A stretch of 64,000 bases of DNA from Labia minor (lineage: Eukaryota; Arthropoda; Insecta; Dermaptera; Spongiphoridae), in assembly GCA_963082975.1 (NCBI GenBank), contig OY720344.1, positions 81,642,053 to 81,706,052 of the forward strand. The letters run 5' to 3'. A program made the translations under genes and the position numbers. Positions 11,831 to 24,612 of the stretch are shown one piece after another (the stretch's first letter is position 1; each line of letters opens with the position of its first letter). The notes under the pieces were generated by a model, which was given only the letters and a program-made list of their open reading frames with translations, was not told where the DNA came from and made no database searches.

Positions 11831-12435
11831 AATATAAGACATTAAAAAACACCACCAAAAGCTAAAAGAAGCTTGTGACTAAAAATATAACTGTCATTTT
11901 TAATTTGTTGATTCAATTGAATTGTATATATCTATCTATATATTTGACAAATTACTAACTATAGTACAATTGTACAAATTGACTTGATCAACATTTGACA
12001 CAGATTTTGGTTCATTCAGTGTTAATCGAAAAACCTATAAACCTATTTGAATGTTTAAATTAAATAGTTACTATACTATAAAATACAAACAATTAAACAT
12101 TTGAATAAATAGAATATAAATTACATGTAGTATAAAATTAAAAATGAAATAAAATACAAAAATCAAATGAAATTAATAAAATAAGACATTTTATCCAGTA
12201 AATCAAGTGATGGACCTCGTTTATTCATGTCTAAAATATATTTTTTATTTAATTTTTTCATGCTATGTATTTACATTTGTATCAAGACATAAATTAATTT
12301 TTCAATTATATAATAGATATCATTTAATTATTGATTTTATCAACGCATATGGAAGAAAATTTTCTGAATTATCCATAAAATAATTAAAAGATAAAAAACA
12401 GCTTGTTTTCATTTCATTTGTTTAAATCCATTAGA
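11262..12435. other. AT-rich region, no gene seen
   Basis: No exon or element end was recognised; a TTA/ATT microsatellite lies at about 11,765-11,830. Confidence 0.5.
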
Positions 12436-12470
12436 CTGACGTTTCGGTCTTGGTTAAGAGTTTCTTCACA
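12436..12470 (-). ncRNA. Possible hammerhead-ribozyme relic of a Penelope-like element
   Basis: On the minus strand the order is GTGAAGA, then a short arm with TTAACCA as loop and AGACC as its 3' side, then GAAACGTCAGTC. This is the order of the hammerhead core (CUGANGA, helix II, GAAA, helix III) and resembles hammerheads carried by Penelope-like elements. The first core base is G where C is needed and helix II pairs poorly on its 5' side, so it is probably inactive. No reverse transcriptase was found beside it. Confidence 0.35.
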
Positions 12471-12862
12471 ACTTTTGAGTTACCAATATCTATATAAATA
12501 TAACATATTTTACATATCTTCACGTTTAATGACTTGGAGAATTCAAATTTGATAGTAGAATTTTCTATGTCTGTCTGTCTATGTGTCTCTATTTTGTTGG
12601 GGAAATTTCAAATTACAATTGTGAATCTAAAGACTTTACTATAAAACTATATCACAAGATTCGTATATACCCCTATTTGGAAATAGGCTATATATTTTAT
12701 TAATATCTAATAACAACCTTTAAATTAATTAATTTTTAAGAAAATTTATGAAGCTCCAATCATTTCAAGCTGGCGTCGGCTCCCTGTCCAAGCATGTTCG
12801 ACAATGAATATGAAAATAATTCTAGCAATTCCCACCAACAATTATGAACAAATATAAATTTA
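12471..12862. other. AT-rich region, no gene seen
   Basis: No gene recognised. The only GC-richer piece is GCTGGCGTCGGCTCCCTGTC near 12,769. Confidence 0.5.
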
Positions 12863-13986
12863 TTTTTGAAGTGAAAACTTCTTTAGCGGCGTTGAGCACT
12901 TTTGCGGATGGGGAAAAAATATAGATTTCGCGTGAGATTCCAAAACGACACCGACCCGACTGAACACCGACCCGACTGACCGACCGATATACGCATGCGC
13001 AATACGCCAGAATGTTAGACACTAAACTTCTGATACATTCTTTACGAAATTTTACATATTTGCCATATTAAATATTATTATTTATATTTACATTAATAAT
13101 CAGTATTACTAAATTATGTATATATAAAATAAAATATTTTAATATATTATTATGTGTTAAATTATATTAAATTAATTTCTAATATATTTATATAATTTAA
13201 AATTAATTTCAGAATATATATATATATATATATATTAAATTATATACTATATATAATATATTATATAATATATATTTTAATAAATTAATTTTTAAATATG
13301 TGTGTGTGTGTGTGTGTGACCGTAAAAATAAAGATATATGTTTGATAATTTTTCACATGATTAATAATTGTATAAAACTGCTATATATAGAATTTCAGCC
13401 TGATAGAATCGCTGAAAGTACCAGAATTAATTTTTTGAAGTGAAAACTTCTTTAGCGGCGTTGAGCACTTTTGCGGATGGGGAAAAAATATAGATTTCGC
13501 GTGAGATTCCAAAACGACACCGACTCGACCGACCGACCGATATACGCATGCGCAATACGCCAGAATGTTAGACACTAAACTTCTGATACATTCTTTACGA
13601 AATTTTACATATTTGCCATATTAAATATTATTATTTATATTTACATTAATAATCAGTATTACTAAATTATGTATATATAAAATAAAATATTTTAATATAT
13701 TATTATGTGTTAAATTATATTAAATTAATTTCTAATATATTTATATAATTTAAAATTAATTTCAGAATATATATATATATATATTAAATTATATACTATA
13801 TATAATATATTATATAATATATATTTTAATAAATTAATTTTTAAATATGTGTGTGTGTGTGTGTGTGTGACCGTAAAAATAAAGATATATGTTTGATAAT
13901 TTTTCACATGATTAATAATTGTATAAAACTGCTATATATAGAATTTCAGCCTGATAGAATCGCTGAAAGTACCAGAATTAATTTTT
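12863..13986. repeat. Tandem direct duplication, unit about 560 bp
   Basis: Unit 1 is 12,863-13,431 and unit 2 is 13,432 to about 13,986. Each starts TTTTTGAAGTGAAAACTTCT and ends CTGAAAGTACCAGAATTAAT. They differ by a 16-bp step in the CGACACCGACYCGA region (one internal GAACACCGACCCGACT less in unit 2) and in AT and GT microsatellite lengths. No protein-coding signal was seen. Confidence 0.85.
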
Positions 13987-14392
13987 TACACTGGAAATCT
14001 CACGCGCCAACACGTGACGTGGTGCCATCAACAAAGAGCCAAACACTCCACTATCCACTCGACTATCTTGCAAATTTGAATTTGATTAAATAATATTTAT
14101 TAATTTAAATTAAATTAAATTAATTAAATTATAATTTAATAAATATTATTTATAACATCAAAAACATCAAAATCTCAACATCGAAAATTGAATTGCTGAA
14201 AGTACCAGAATTAATTTTTTAACACTGGAAATCTCACGCGCCAACACGTGACGTGGTGCCATCAAAAGAGAGCCAAACTTTCGCTGGTTTAATAAATATT
14301 ATTTATTAATTTTAATTTATAATTGAATTAATTTAATTTAATTTAAATTAATATATGTTATTTAATCCAATTCAAATTTGCGAGATATGCTG
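13950..14392. repeat. Nested direct and inverted repeats
   Basis: A block of about 85 bp (CTGAAAGTACCAGAATTAAT through CACGTGACGTGGTGCCATCA) occurs at about 13,957-14,043 and again at 14,190-14,277. Between and beyond them, a segment starting near CCACTCGACTATCTTGCAAA (14,053) is matched in inverted orientation by 14,287-14,392, which ends AATTCAAATTTGCGAGATAT. The same end sequence recurs near 19,665 and near 55,300, so it marks a dispersed element. Confidence 0.65.
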
Positions 14393-14719
14393 AATATGCT
14401 TTTAAATAAAAAAAATTTTCAAGAAAGTAATTGGAATTATTAATATTAAGAATCAATAAATAAATTTATTAAATATACATTTAAACATGTAAATTAATCT
14501 ATATATAAATTTAATAAATATTCAAACAATAATTGAAACAATATAAATAAAACGATTCAATATTTTACTTACATTGTGATTTATATTTTTATTTTTATTA
14601 CAACTATTATTATGGGTATGTTATTTTTGGCAGTTTAAAAAAAATTAAAAATATTAATAAAATTTATCAAAATAATAATTTGAAAAGATTTCCAATTATT
14701 TTTATTTATTTATTGTAAA
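14393..14719. other. AT-rich region, no gene seen
   Basis: Nothing recognised. Confidence 0.5.
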
Positions 14720-14935
14720 TTTTTCAATGTAACCATGGTAACCATAAATAGACTTTTACCAAAATATTACTATTTAAATTAATTTTGGATAAATTAATTT
14801 TGGATTTAACTACACTAAAACCTTCCCTGGGACGCCCACAACAATCCCTGAAAGTTTCATCGCAATCGGACGGGTAGTTTTTGAGTATTTGACAGACACA
14901 CACACAGACAGACAGACAGACAGACATATATATAT
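14720..14935 (-). repeat. Repeat fragment with CTGT/GTCT microsatellite
   Basis: Read on the minus strand, a GTCTGTCTGTCTGTGTGT tract is followed by AAATACTCAAAAACTACCCG, CGATGAAACTTTCAGGGATT and GGGCGTCCCAGGGAAGG. Such blocks are common beside Helitron-type 5' ends in arthropods, but neither end is defined here. Confidence 0.4.
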
Positions 14936-15246
14936 ATATTCATACACATCGTATTTTTAATATTTTTGTAATAATAATCAGTTTGCTGAAAAAAATAATT
15001 ATGAATTTTATATATATATATATACGTATATAAATTTCATTTTTCTCGTGAAGCTGGTGCGCATTCCGTCTGCTTTCAAATTTCTTACGCACAAGTTTTC
15101 ACTTCTGTCGGCCAGTCCCACGACTGCCAATTCGACTTTTTTTAACTTCTAATATTCATTTATTATTTTAATTATTTAATTTATTCTCATTGTAAACAAT
15201 TAATTTAATAAAATTATTAGATTATTATATTAAATAATCAATTTTT

Positions 15247-15824
15247 ACTTTCCCGCATATTTCGTATAAGGGAAGTATTGGAATCGTCAAAAATTTCGAC
15301 TTCGAGAATTCGATAGATCTTGACGTTTTAGACCTTCCTGAGTCGGAAAATACCATTTTTAGAATTATGTCTGTGTGTGTTTATGTATGGATGTATGTAA
15401 TGTTTGTCTGTGAGCAAATTTACTCAGAAACTAATCGAACTTCGAAATTTAGTACACCGATATTATTCACAGTTTGTAGATTTCTATCAAAATTTCGTCA
15501 AAATCGGTTAACCGGAAGTGGTACTTTACCTACACTGGTTGCGTTTACCTTTCAAGTAAAGTACCAGTTTGCTTCGAGATATTTGCTTCATATTTTGTAT
15601 ATAGATTTAAAAATATGAAAAAAATTCAGATACTAAATTTCATCATGATCTGACTACCGGAAGTGACATTTTACCTATACAAGTAGCGTTAGGTGTAAAT
15701 TATAAATATATATAATAGTGTTAAACTATTTTACTTTATAAATTAAATTAATTAGTTTGTTTATTTTTATTGTTGTTAAAACATAATAATAATAACCTAA
15801 TTACCTATTTATATGCGGGAAAGT
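15247..15824. mobile_element. Non-autonomous DNA element with perfect 14-bp TIRs
   Basis: The ends ACTTTCCCGCATAT (15,247-15,260) and ATATGCGGGAAAGT (15,811-15,824) are perfect inverted repeats. The interior has two related modules, each with ACCGGAAGTG and TTTACCTA followed by GCGTTA-like sequence (near 15,515 and 15,655). A frame of 83 codons covers part of it but has no known domain. No target-site duplication is visible, so the superfamily is unassigned. Confidence 0.7.
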
Positions 15825-16315
15825 CTAGGGGAGGACACTCCAGATTTTTTGTATTGTTTTATTAAGTTAACAATATTTATAAAATTCAATTAAAATAACT
15901 AAATTCTATTATTTTTTTATATTAATTAAATCATTCACATAAATTAATTTGTTAATTTTAATAACATTAAAAGGAAAAAATAATAGTTTTAATTTTAATA
16001 AAATCAAAAGATTTTATCGATTGAAATTTAATTTATTCATTCGTCTCTTTTCTGCTTGACTTTTTTATTCAATCTTTTGAACCTCCCCTATTACTTTAGG
16101 TCTTATTCAAAGTGATTTTAATCCTAATAAATAATTAATAAAAACTTATAAATATTAATGATAATAGATACCTATTAATAAAAAATAGTTGCAAACATTT
16201 ATTTTTATATTATATAGATGCATATATATTATATAGTTATCTAATATAGTTAAGTATATAAAATTCAAATGTTTATATTAACATAATTATAAATTTTATA
16301 ATTTCTTCTTTTTAG
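15825..16315. other. AT-rich stretch before the first egr exon seen
   Basis: Probably intronic. An exon for the membrane segment and coiled coil would be expected upstream, but I could not recognise one here. Confidence 0.45.
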
Positions 16316-19300
16316 TTATATCAACAAGATCAGAAGAATGATGATTATTATGATGATTCAGGCGATTTGAAAGAGAATGATGATGAAGAAGACGATGGGG
16401 AATACGATGAAGAGGATGTCCATGATATCATGAAAGATTATACAAATGAAATGGACAACAACGAGGTATACATATTAATTTCAATTTAATTGAATGGAGC
16501 GAATTAATATACAAATATGAATATTATTACCATGAAAATAATAAGGATCATCTATAGCTCAATATAATATTGATGGAATGAAAATAAATGAGTTTGCATA
16601 ATGAGAAATTATACGCTATTTATACATTCTAAAGCATAATTAGAATGATTAAATCGGTAAAGTTATGATGTACGCGATGAAGAGGAGATGGGGGATGGGG
16701 GGAGGGGTGAATTTTAAACAAAAAGATTATTGTATATTTATAGGTAGGTAGAGAATAGAGAACAAATACAATGAACATCAAACTATAATTAAAGAAGATT
16801 GAAAGATTAAAGTGGAGATGATGAAGATGTATTTGAAGAGATGTGTTTGCAATGGGCATGAGTTTGCTAGTTCTTGGAGGTCACCGAGTTCCATCGATCA
16901 AGAAATATTATAATGAGTGTTTAATTTTAAGTTTTAGAAATTAGTTTACATGAACCAAAAATAATCTGTTTTCTTACACTTGATAAATGAATCCTCACTC
17001 AACTTTAGATCTATTCACTAATTATATTGAATATCATTTATCATATTGCAGTCATAAACAGATTTATAATGAAAATTATAAAATTTTAAATAAATTTAAA
17101 ATAATTTTCTTATTATTAACTAAAAGATTTATTATTTGTTTAAAGTTAAGGGAAAATTCATGGTTCGTCTCTTCTCAAAATGATTTATTTTAGTTAATTT
17201 TTTGAAAAAGATAAGGTTCGAATTATCGTTTTGAAATTCACTAAGACAACAAATGTTCATGATTCGGAAATAAAAAAAATTATAAAACATTAAAAAATAA
17301 AATAAAATACTTTTCATATATTCAACTACTAAACTCTAAACAATCTTAAATAAATAATTTAATTTATAAATATCATCTATAAGAGTTCAAAATTTAAAGT
17401 CTACATACATATAAAAATATAAATATTGTAATTATTTTAATATTATTAAACTAATATACGTGTATTACCTACTTAAATGATTTCAAGTAATATTAATGGT
17501 ATTTTAATTAATATAAATATAGTATTAAATATTAAATCACAATTTTATTTGTATTATATTGTTGTATTATATGGGTGTGAGGCATGGTCTATGACTTTAG
17601 GAGACGAGAGTAGATTTAGAGTATTTGAGAATAGGATTCTTCGCAGCATTTATCGGTCAAAGAAAGATGAGGTCACCGGGGAATGGCGGAGACTGCATAA
17701 CTAGGATTTGCATGATCTCTATGCATCTCCAGATATAGTTGGAATTATAAAATCGAAAAGACACGTGGCTAGAATGGGGAAAGAAAGATTGGCGAAAAAT
17801 ATATTGGTGGGGAGATCGAGTAGGAAACGTCCACTTGGAAGACCAAAGACGCGGTGGGTGGATAATGTAGGAAGGGACTTGAGAGAGATGAAAGAGGGTA
17901 GGGATTGGAGGGTTGTGACTCAGAATAGGATACTTGTGTGGTTGCTGCGGTGAAGAACTTTTCGTAGAATCACAGAGATTTAAAAAATATATATCATTTA
18001 ATTTAACAAATAATAATCTTAATTTAATATTCATATTAAAATATAATACTAATCAAGAGCGTAGCTCAGTGAATAAATGCTTAACATGAGGATCATGACA
18101 TAAAAATCACCAAGTTCATAATAATTTAAAATATAATATTTAATGTGATAGAATTGAAATGAATAAATGTGTGAACTGTATCATATGGGTTTAAATCCCC
18201 AGAGCCAATAAAAAACAGAAAATATTAAAATAATATAAAATTGACTTAAATATTTATTAAAATTTAAATTATTAATGATTTTAATATATTTGATATTCCA
18301 AAATAAAAAACTTTTAAAAATTGAATTGCACTTATGAAAATTGCTGATGTTTACATGGAAATTCCATTGTGTAATTTTATAACAATTTTTATGAAAATTT
18401 ATAATATTAATTAATTAAATATTTGTAAAACTCTCAACAACTCAGCAGCGAAAAGTTTATTGTCATTTATCTTTCTCTCTCTCCATATAAATATATATAT
18501 ATATAAATCTAGGTATTTTAATGAATTATATATTTGTTCATGGGTCGTTATAATATGTCATCTTCTTAATTCAATTAATATTTTAAATAAATCTTTTCTC
18601 ATATATTTCAATCATATTATCTAATTAAAATTTGTATTTTTAGAAAAAAATTACAGATTTTGAAAGAATGGAGGAGAATCAAAACGTTCGAAATCGACGA
18701 CCGAAACGTAACGTGGATGATATTCCCGTGAATGAAGATCGGGACAGTATTGGTCTTCGATTATATGACAATTTTGTTACAAACAACAGCAGAGAGGCAG
18801 CAGCAATATCAAGCACCGAGAATCCCATCAAATCTTATCACAGGTAATTTACCTGCATTATCTTTCTGGTTAACACACCATTTTAAAATAAAAACATGTC
18901 TGTTTTTCTTTGTTTAAAAATATAATAAATTATACTATTCTGACATTTATAACAACATATAAGATTCTTCGTTCAATTTAACATTGCTTATGAGGAGTGA
19001 TTAGAAAATTTAAACATAAAATTTTAAATTTAAAAAAAAAAAAACAAACAAACGGAGATAAACAAATATTATTTTAGAATGTCATTAAAATACACTCTAT
19101 GAATTAGGAATAAAATATTTTGATTAATTTTCCGAGTACAAAACAGGGACTCACTAATTATTTATAAAAATGTACATATTATATATTTATATATACTCTC
19201 ATCTTCTTATTTAAAAATTATTGAAGTTAAGTTGTATATTTTTAAGTTACATTACTCATTACTTATTAAAGTTACGGTTAAATCTATTAATTTAATTGGT

Positions 19301-22300
19301 AATATCTTCCAAATTTTATTATTAGAACTATTTTCTTTTATTAAGATAATAATGTTTAAATTAAATTATACATCTTCATTTGCAACAGTGATTCCCAAAG
19401 TGGGCGCTGGAGCGATCCAGGGCGGCGGTGATGGCCACATTTAGGGAAAATTACTTGCATATTACTTTTCTATTCTGAGATCAATAAATAGATACACAAA
19501 TTAAATGTGTTAAGGTACATTTTTCTTTCTGTTTAATTGTTATTAAAATTAAAAACTTTTTCCAAGGGGCGATGAGTAAATTTTTTTCTGGAAAGGGGGC
19601 GCTTGGCCAAATAAGTTTGGGAACCACTGATTTACAATATAATAATAATTAGAAAAACCTGGAGTGAATTGGATTAAATAACATATATTATATTTAAATT
19701 AAATTTAATTAATTAAATTAGAAATTAAAATTAATAAATAATATCTATTAAACCAACACGTGTTTGACTGTTAGGTGATAACATAATATATTATATTTAC
19801 TATCTGACGAGATAGTAAAAAACTATAAAATCTTAGAAATTTTTAAGGAATTTTTTAAAACAATTTTCATAATGCTTGGGAAAGAGAGAAGAGTAAGTGT
19901 TACTCTTACTGTACATTTTAGATAAAAATTATTAGGATGAAATAAAAGTATTAGATAAATAATTTCGTAGATGAAAGTTAAAATTATATCCAATCAACAT
20001 TGATTAAAATAAATAAATAAAATTTTATCATAAAGGGAAGAGGTAATTAGTAAATTTAGGTGTAATATTTCATTCACAGTTGGTATTATTATTATATGAA
20101 AGTTGTCATCCATTAAGCTAACACAAATAAATATATTATATTATATATAATTGACTTATGAATAGAATAGAAATTTAAATATTTAAATAAAAATCAAATA
20201 ATTTAATATTTAATTAAATGTTTTATTTTAATAATTATAGTCATATATTATTTATTTTATAACAAATAAAACTTATATAATATAATAATATAATAGTTTA
20301 TATTAATACATAATATTGAAAAATAAAAATTATCGATAAATATATTAATAACAACTAATTTATCAACAAATTCAAACACCAGGAAGAAATTGGATTAAAA
20401 GAATGAAATATAGGCATATATATAGTATTCAATTAACATTTTTTTAAATCACATAAAAATCAAATTACCATTTATAGAATAATTTTGTCTTTTTTGAAAG
20501 ACCCATGCCGAAAGATGCCATCTAGTGTCATGTGGCCGAATTATGGGGTTAGGTGAAAATGAGTGAGTGATTATGACTTTTATATATATAATTATATATT
20601 GGTTCTATCTTAATATCACTGAAATATAAAATTTATTATCCAGAATAATTTCAAATTATTATTTTTATACAGAATTTAATTAAAATATATATACTTTAAT
20701 TATTATTTATAATTTAATTTGTTTTTATTATTAATTTTGTTTCCGTTCCTTTCAACTAGATTATAACAATGAATAATTTAAACACAACCCTAAAAGAGTT
20801 CAAAGGGTAATAGGAGTGAGTGACCTTAGGATAAATTATTTCTTTCATCATATGGACCCTATGACCTTGTAAACTTGTAAAGCTTCACATTCATATATAT
20901 ATATACTATTATATATATTATACTAATTTTAACTGTGATGTTATTTAAAGTTTTCAGCAAATAGGACCAATGACCCCACTTTTCTCTTAATTGATTGTCA
21001 AAATGAGAACGATTTTTGTTCATTCTATTTTCCCTTGATTGACATCCACTCTTGTTTTATAATTTTACTTTCAATTACTAATCAATAACAATTTGATTTC
21101 TATTAGATCTATTTTTTATCTTGATTTACTAAAATGAATATGAATCCATGCGTGTATTTTTAACTGATGATCAGTTTATTTCTTCTTTTTTTTATTTATT
21201 TCATTTTGATATTTTGAACCATCTAAAATGACTCATTGAAGAGATATTCTCATTCATCTTACGTTTATTTAAAAAAAAAAGATTAACAGTCGTTTTTTAT
21301 ATATTAAATGATGTCAACCGGATAATAATATTCGTTGATTTTTTAACTAAAAAATTTCCAAGTACTAATATTAAAAAATTATGTAGTTTTTTATATAAAT
21401 TTAAATTATTTTAACACAAATTAATGTATATTTTACAGATATACTAATGTATATTTCATTTTTAATTTTAAAAATTATAACTCAAATATAAGTTAATTAT
21501 TAAATTTTTCTAGTATTTTCTTTTATATGATGTAGAGTTAAAAATTATCGGATTTAATCTAAATCCATTTTATATATATATATAGTTACAAAAACAAATA
21601 ATTTTATATCAAGAGTAAATATATTTTTATTTAATTATTCGTTTACTTGATAATAATTGGAGATAAAAATAAAGAAAATATTATTTATAGTATTTGAGGG
21701 TAGCTCAATGGTATAATGTAATATAGTTATAGTTAGTTAACTTAAGGATGTCGGTTCAAACTACCCCAAGATCAAAAATAGTAAAATATATTTAATTAAA
21801 AAATTACAAAATAATACAATGAAATTAAAAATAAAATTACTGGAATGAAATTAAATCTTAATTAAAAAAAATATTTTTAATTAATTGATTTCAATTTTAT
21901 CGAAGAAAATTATAAAAATTAGTTAATTAATAAATTTATGTGCTAATTCTGAAACTTTTGAAATAAAAATATGCCTATTTTTTACTAATATAATAGACTA
22001 GCATAGTATAAATTATACTGTATAATAATACTAATATACCATATAATTCTCTTCTTTCTATACTTCCATTTTCCTAAATAAAACCATCACGTTTGGAAAT
22101 TTTAAATATAAATAAATATATATAGTTATATAATAAAATATTTTATTATTGCTCTATTATTGTATATATAATTTTTTTTTTGGTGAAAAGATTATACTAA
22201 TGTGACAAATTTTATTCGACTCATTTCTCACTATACCAAAACATATAATTTAAAATATTTTCTAAAATGCTTGAATATTTTCATTTATATTCAGATCACA

Positions 22301-24581
22301 TTCTTGATTAAATTTTATTTAAAAGACAATAGAAAATATAAAAAAATTAACATCAAAAACATATATAAGAAACAACGTTCTTTCTTTTCCGCCTGTTCAT
22401 AGGCAACCATATTGATTTCACATAATATTTACATTTTATTGAATTTTTATTTGTTTTAATAATTACTCTTTACTATTTATATGTAAATTGGTACTAATTT
22501 ATCTTCTTTTACCTAGGATTTTAATTCGAATTAATTTTCGAATAATAAAAAAAATAGTTTCAATAATCAAATTTGGAAGTTAAAAATGAAATTAATACAA
22601 TTATCTGTAGGTATTTGAAACACATTAGTTTTTTAAACTAAAATTAAACTTAATAATAATAATTTATAATTAAACTAGTCGATGGCATGGCAATTGAAAT
22701 GCGTATAAAGCAAATATCTCAATAAACTTGAAATTTTCCTGAATGACTTAATATAAAAAAAATATATTCTTAAAATTTTTATTTTATGATATTAGTAATT
22801 AATAATCGATAGATTGTTATTCATTTTTTTGCTTAAATATAAAATAATAATTTTATTTATACTCAGGGGCATGCCTGACCAGCGTTCATTGCGTGCACCG
22901 CACGCAGGCGGACGAATTAAAAGGCGGCCGAACGTCACATATTTAGAGACGCCAATTTTTTTTTCATCCCAGTCACTTTGGTTTTATTTTTGTATTACCA
23001 ATTTATTTTATATTACGAACTTGCTGAAAATCTATTCGATTAAATATATTTTATATATATAATATGAGAGACTACAATGTTATACGTACTCGTATATCGA
23101 TACTATGAGAATAATATCTACAACTCATATAAAAACGGTTTTATATATCGGTCGAGGTCAATATAGTTTATATTATAATATAATAACTTGTTTAATACCC
23201 TAGACCAGGGATGTCCAACTCGCTGCCCGCGGGCCGCATTGCGGCCCACTATCGACTCATTTTGGAGTTAAATTTTAAAGAATTCACAGTCCGGCAAGCG
23301 ACCTATAACTTCGAGGCTATAAAAAAAGGCTGTGTGCAACATTCAAAAACAAAAAACCACCTCTATCCCCAAAAATCTCCATAAGTTTTGAGACATTCAC
23401 TAGCTAGGCTTAACATATTCTGGTAATTTTGCGGCCCAGTTAAATATTTAAGTTTGCGATTTGGCCCATTAAATTAAAAGGTTGGACATCCCTGCCCTAG
23501 ACACACGTTGGAGATTAATGATCATTAACAATTAATTATTAATTAACAAACGAAGAGGAAAAAGCAAAACAAAGTAAGTATGCTGTTATAAAACATAAAT
23601 TCTCTTTTATAGAAAATTAAAAAACTCTACGTTAATTTTGAAAACATTTTCAGTCCAATTTAAACATAATACTCGTGTTTCAATGCACAATGTAACATTA
23701 GTTTTTCGGTTTTCATTAGTTTTTCAAAATTTAAAATAATTAAAAATTACTTGAGAACTTCAATGGCTCAAAAACGTCTCAGTAATTTATCAATTATTGC
23801 GATTGAAAATGAAATTGTTGATAATTTGAGTATTCAAAAAGCAATTGAAGACTTTGCTTCCAAAAAATCGCGTAGAGTTAATTTTTGATAGTAATATCTC
23901 ATTCTTAGAACTGTAATAATAAATAATAAAACAAATATTAAAAGTTAAATTTTGATTTTTTTCTTTGATGTTATCTTGAAGGGAGGCCATATATACTAGC
24001 ACGCAGGCGGTCATATATCCAGGCACGTCCCTGTTTATACTACAAAAGATTTTATTTATATTTGGTATAAATTTTCAAAAGGTATATTTGAACTAAAATT
24101 TTAAATTTTAAAAAAGTGTTTATGTTTATGTTTATTCAAAGAAGAATTACATATTCTGGATTAAATTTTCCCAAGTAATTTGTTTGTTTGTTTTTTTGAA
24201 GAAATTATTAATAGTTAATATTTGAAAACATATAACTAAAATTTAAATTGATTAATCCAGAGATTCCCAAACTTTTTCGGTATACATAATATAATACATC
24301 GGATTTTTTCTGCGGCTCCCTTAATTATGGTGTCCATATTTCGAAAACACCAAACCGGACAACCGGTTTACCTTTTTTTATAAGCAAACTGAAAAAATTT
24401 TGATAAAAAGTACGAAATGTTCAAAAGCTTGGTCCAAAAATCGGTTGAGCTTCTTTTTTTTGAACCAAAAAATTGCAAGTATTAGGAAATTTTTTCGCGC
24501 TTTGGGAATCACTGGATTAATCAATGAAATCGTTTATAAGTTTAAGAAAACCATAATCGGTATTTTAGGGCAGAGTGAAAA

Positions 24582-24612
<31 letters not shown>

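Noticed and set aside
17657-18034. 125-codon minus-strand frame
   Set aside because: Shadow of the LINE coding on the plus strand.
21694-21770. Functional tRNA gene
   Set aside because: Box A and box B are plausible, but the D and T stems do not pair.
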